Assembly: GCF_900109995.1 (NCBI RefSeq)
Contig: NZ_FOCB01000023.1
Location: 1 to 44,422 of the forward strand
DNA: 44,422 bases
DNA from: Pseudomonas sp. ok272
GTDB taxonomy: Bacteria; Pseudomonadota; Gammaproteobacteria; Pseudomonadales; Pseudomonadaceae
Reading direction: 5' to 3'
The position numbers and the translations under genes were made by a program. How positions within the stretch are numbered: position 1 is the stretch's first letter; each line of letters starts with the position of its first letter. The notes beneath the pieces are model-generated. The model was not told the origin of the DNA. It made no database searches and was given only the letters and a program-made list of their open reading frames with translations. This document shows positions 44,403-44,422 of the stretch, one piece after another.

Positions 44403-44422
44403 ATGGTCAAGCCTCACGGGCA
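44403..44422 (-). rRNA. rrl: 3' end of 23S ribosomal RNA (cut by window edge)
   Basis: The minus strand reads TGCCCGTGAGGCTTGACCAT, which matches the closing bases of gammaproteobacterial 23S rRNA. Only the last 20 bases or so are in the window. Confidence 0.85.

Noticed and set aside
44178..44417. 79-codon open frame over the rRNA region
   Set aside because: It covers 5S rRNA, the spacer and the 23S end, so it is not protein-coding.

Overview
The window reads as chromosomal DNA of a Pseudomonas from the P. fluorescens group. The evidence is a GC-rich codon style, many GTGGGAGCGAGC-type REP palindromes, 5S and 23S rRNA ends of Pseudomonas type, and gene families typical of that group (kynR/kynU, antABC, mmsAB, arsRBCH, yfiBNR, recCBD). 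No phage, integrase, insertion sequence, tRNA or CRISPR array was seen.

Layout. (a) 1-1600: the N-terminal part of a Tle1-type (DUF2235) phospholipase effector, cut by the window edge, preceded by an overlapping DUF3304 gene that is a plausible partner or immunity gene. (b) 1797-5490: a D-aminoacylase, RpiR regulator and GntP permease operon. (c) 5962-11758: gamma-glutamyltransferase, two LysR regulators, a quinone reductase, a small ABM monooxygenase and a TauE-type permease. (d) 11896-23685: a tryptophan-to-catechol catabolic region with kynU and divergent kynR, antR and divergent antABC, an AroP-type permease, then kynB-kynA. Two genes of surface-glycan type (20225-22112) sit inside this block. 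(e) 23907-28937: a flavodoxin-fold reductase, a MerR regulator, a cupin, and mmsA-mmsB with a divergent LysR gene. (f) 29091-31951: an arsRBCH arsenic operon. (g) 31965-34313: the yfiR-yfiN-yfiB c-di-GMP signalling operon. (h) 34753-43975: recC-recB-recD. (i) 44117-44422: the end of an rRNA operon (5S plus the last bases of 23S), transcribed toward recC and closed by a strong terminator.

How the parts work together. KynA, KynB and KynU would convert tryptophan to anthranilate and alanine, AntABC would convert anthranilate to catechol, and the permease would supply aromatic amino acid. KynR and AntR sit beside their targets. Two regulatory patterns stand out. Four copies of a half-site close to ACTAAGNGGATA form two pairs, each pair spaced exactly 22 bp, at opposite ends of the antR-antA gap. 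A 15-bp motif (13 of 15 bases identical) is shared by the kynU/kynR gap and the kynB promoter. REP palindromes occur in most intergenic regions, including between antB and antC and between the two AntR-site pairs.

All functions are read from sequence similarity as remembered. No searches were run.
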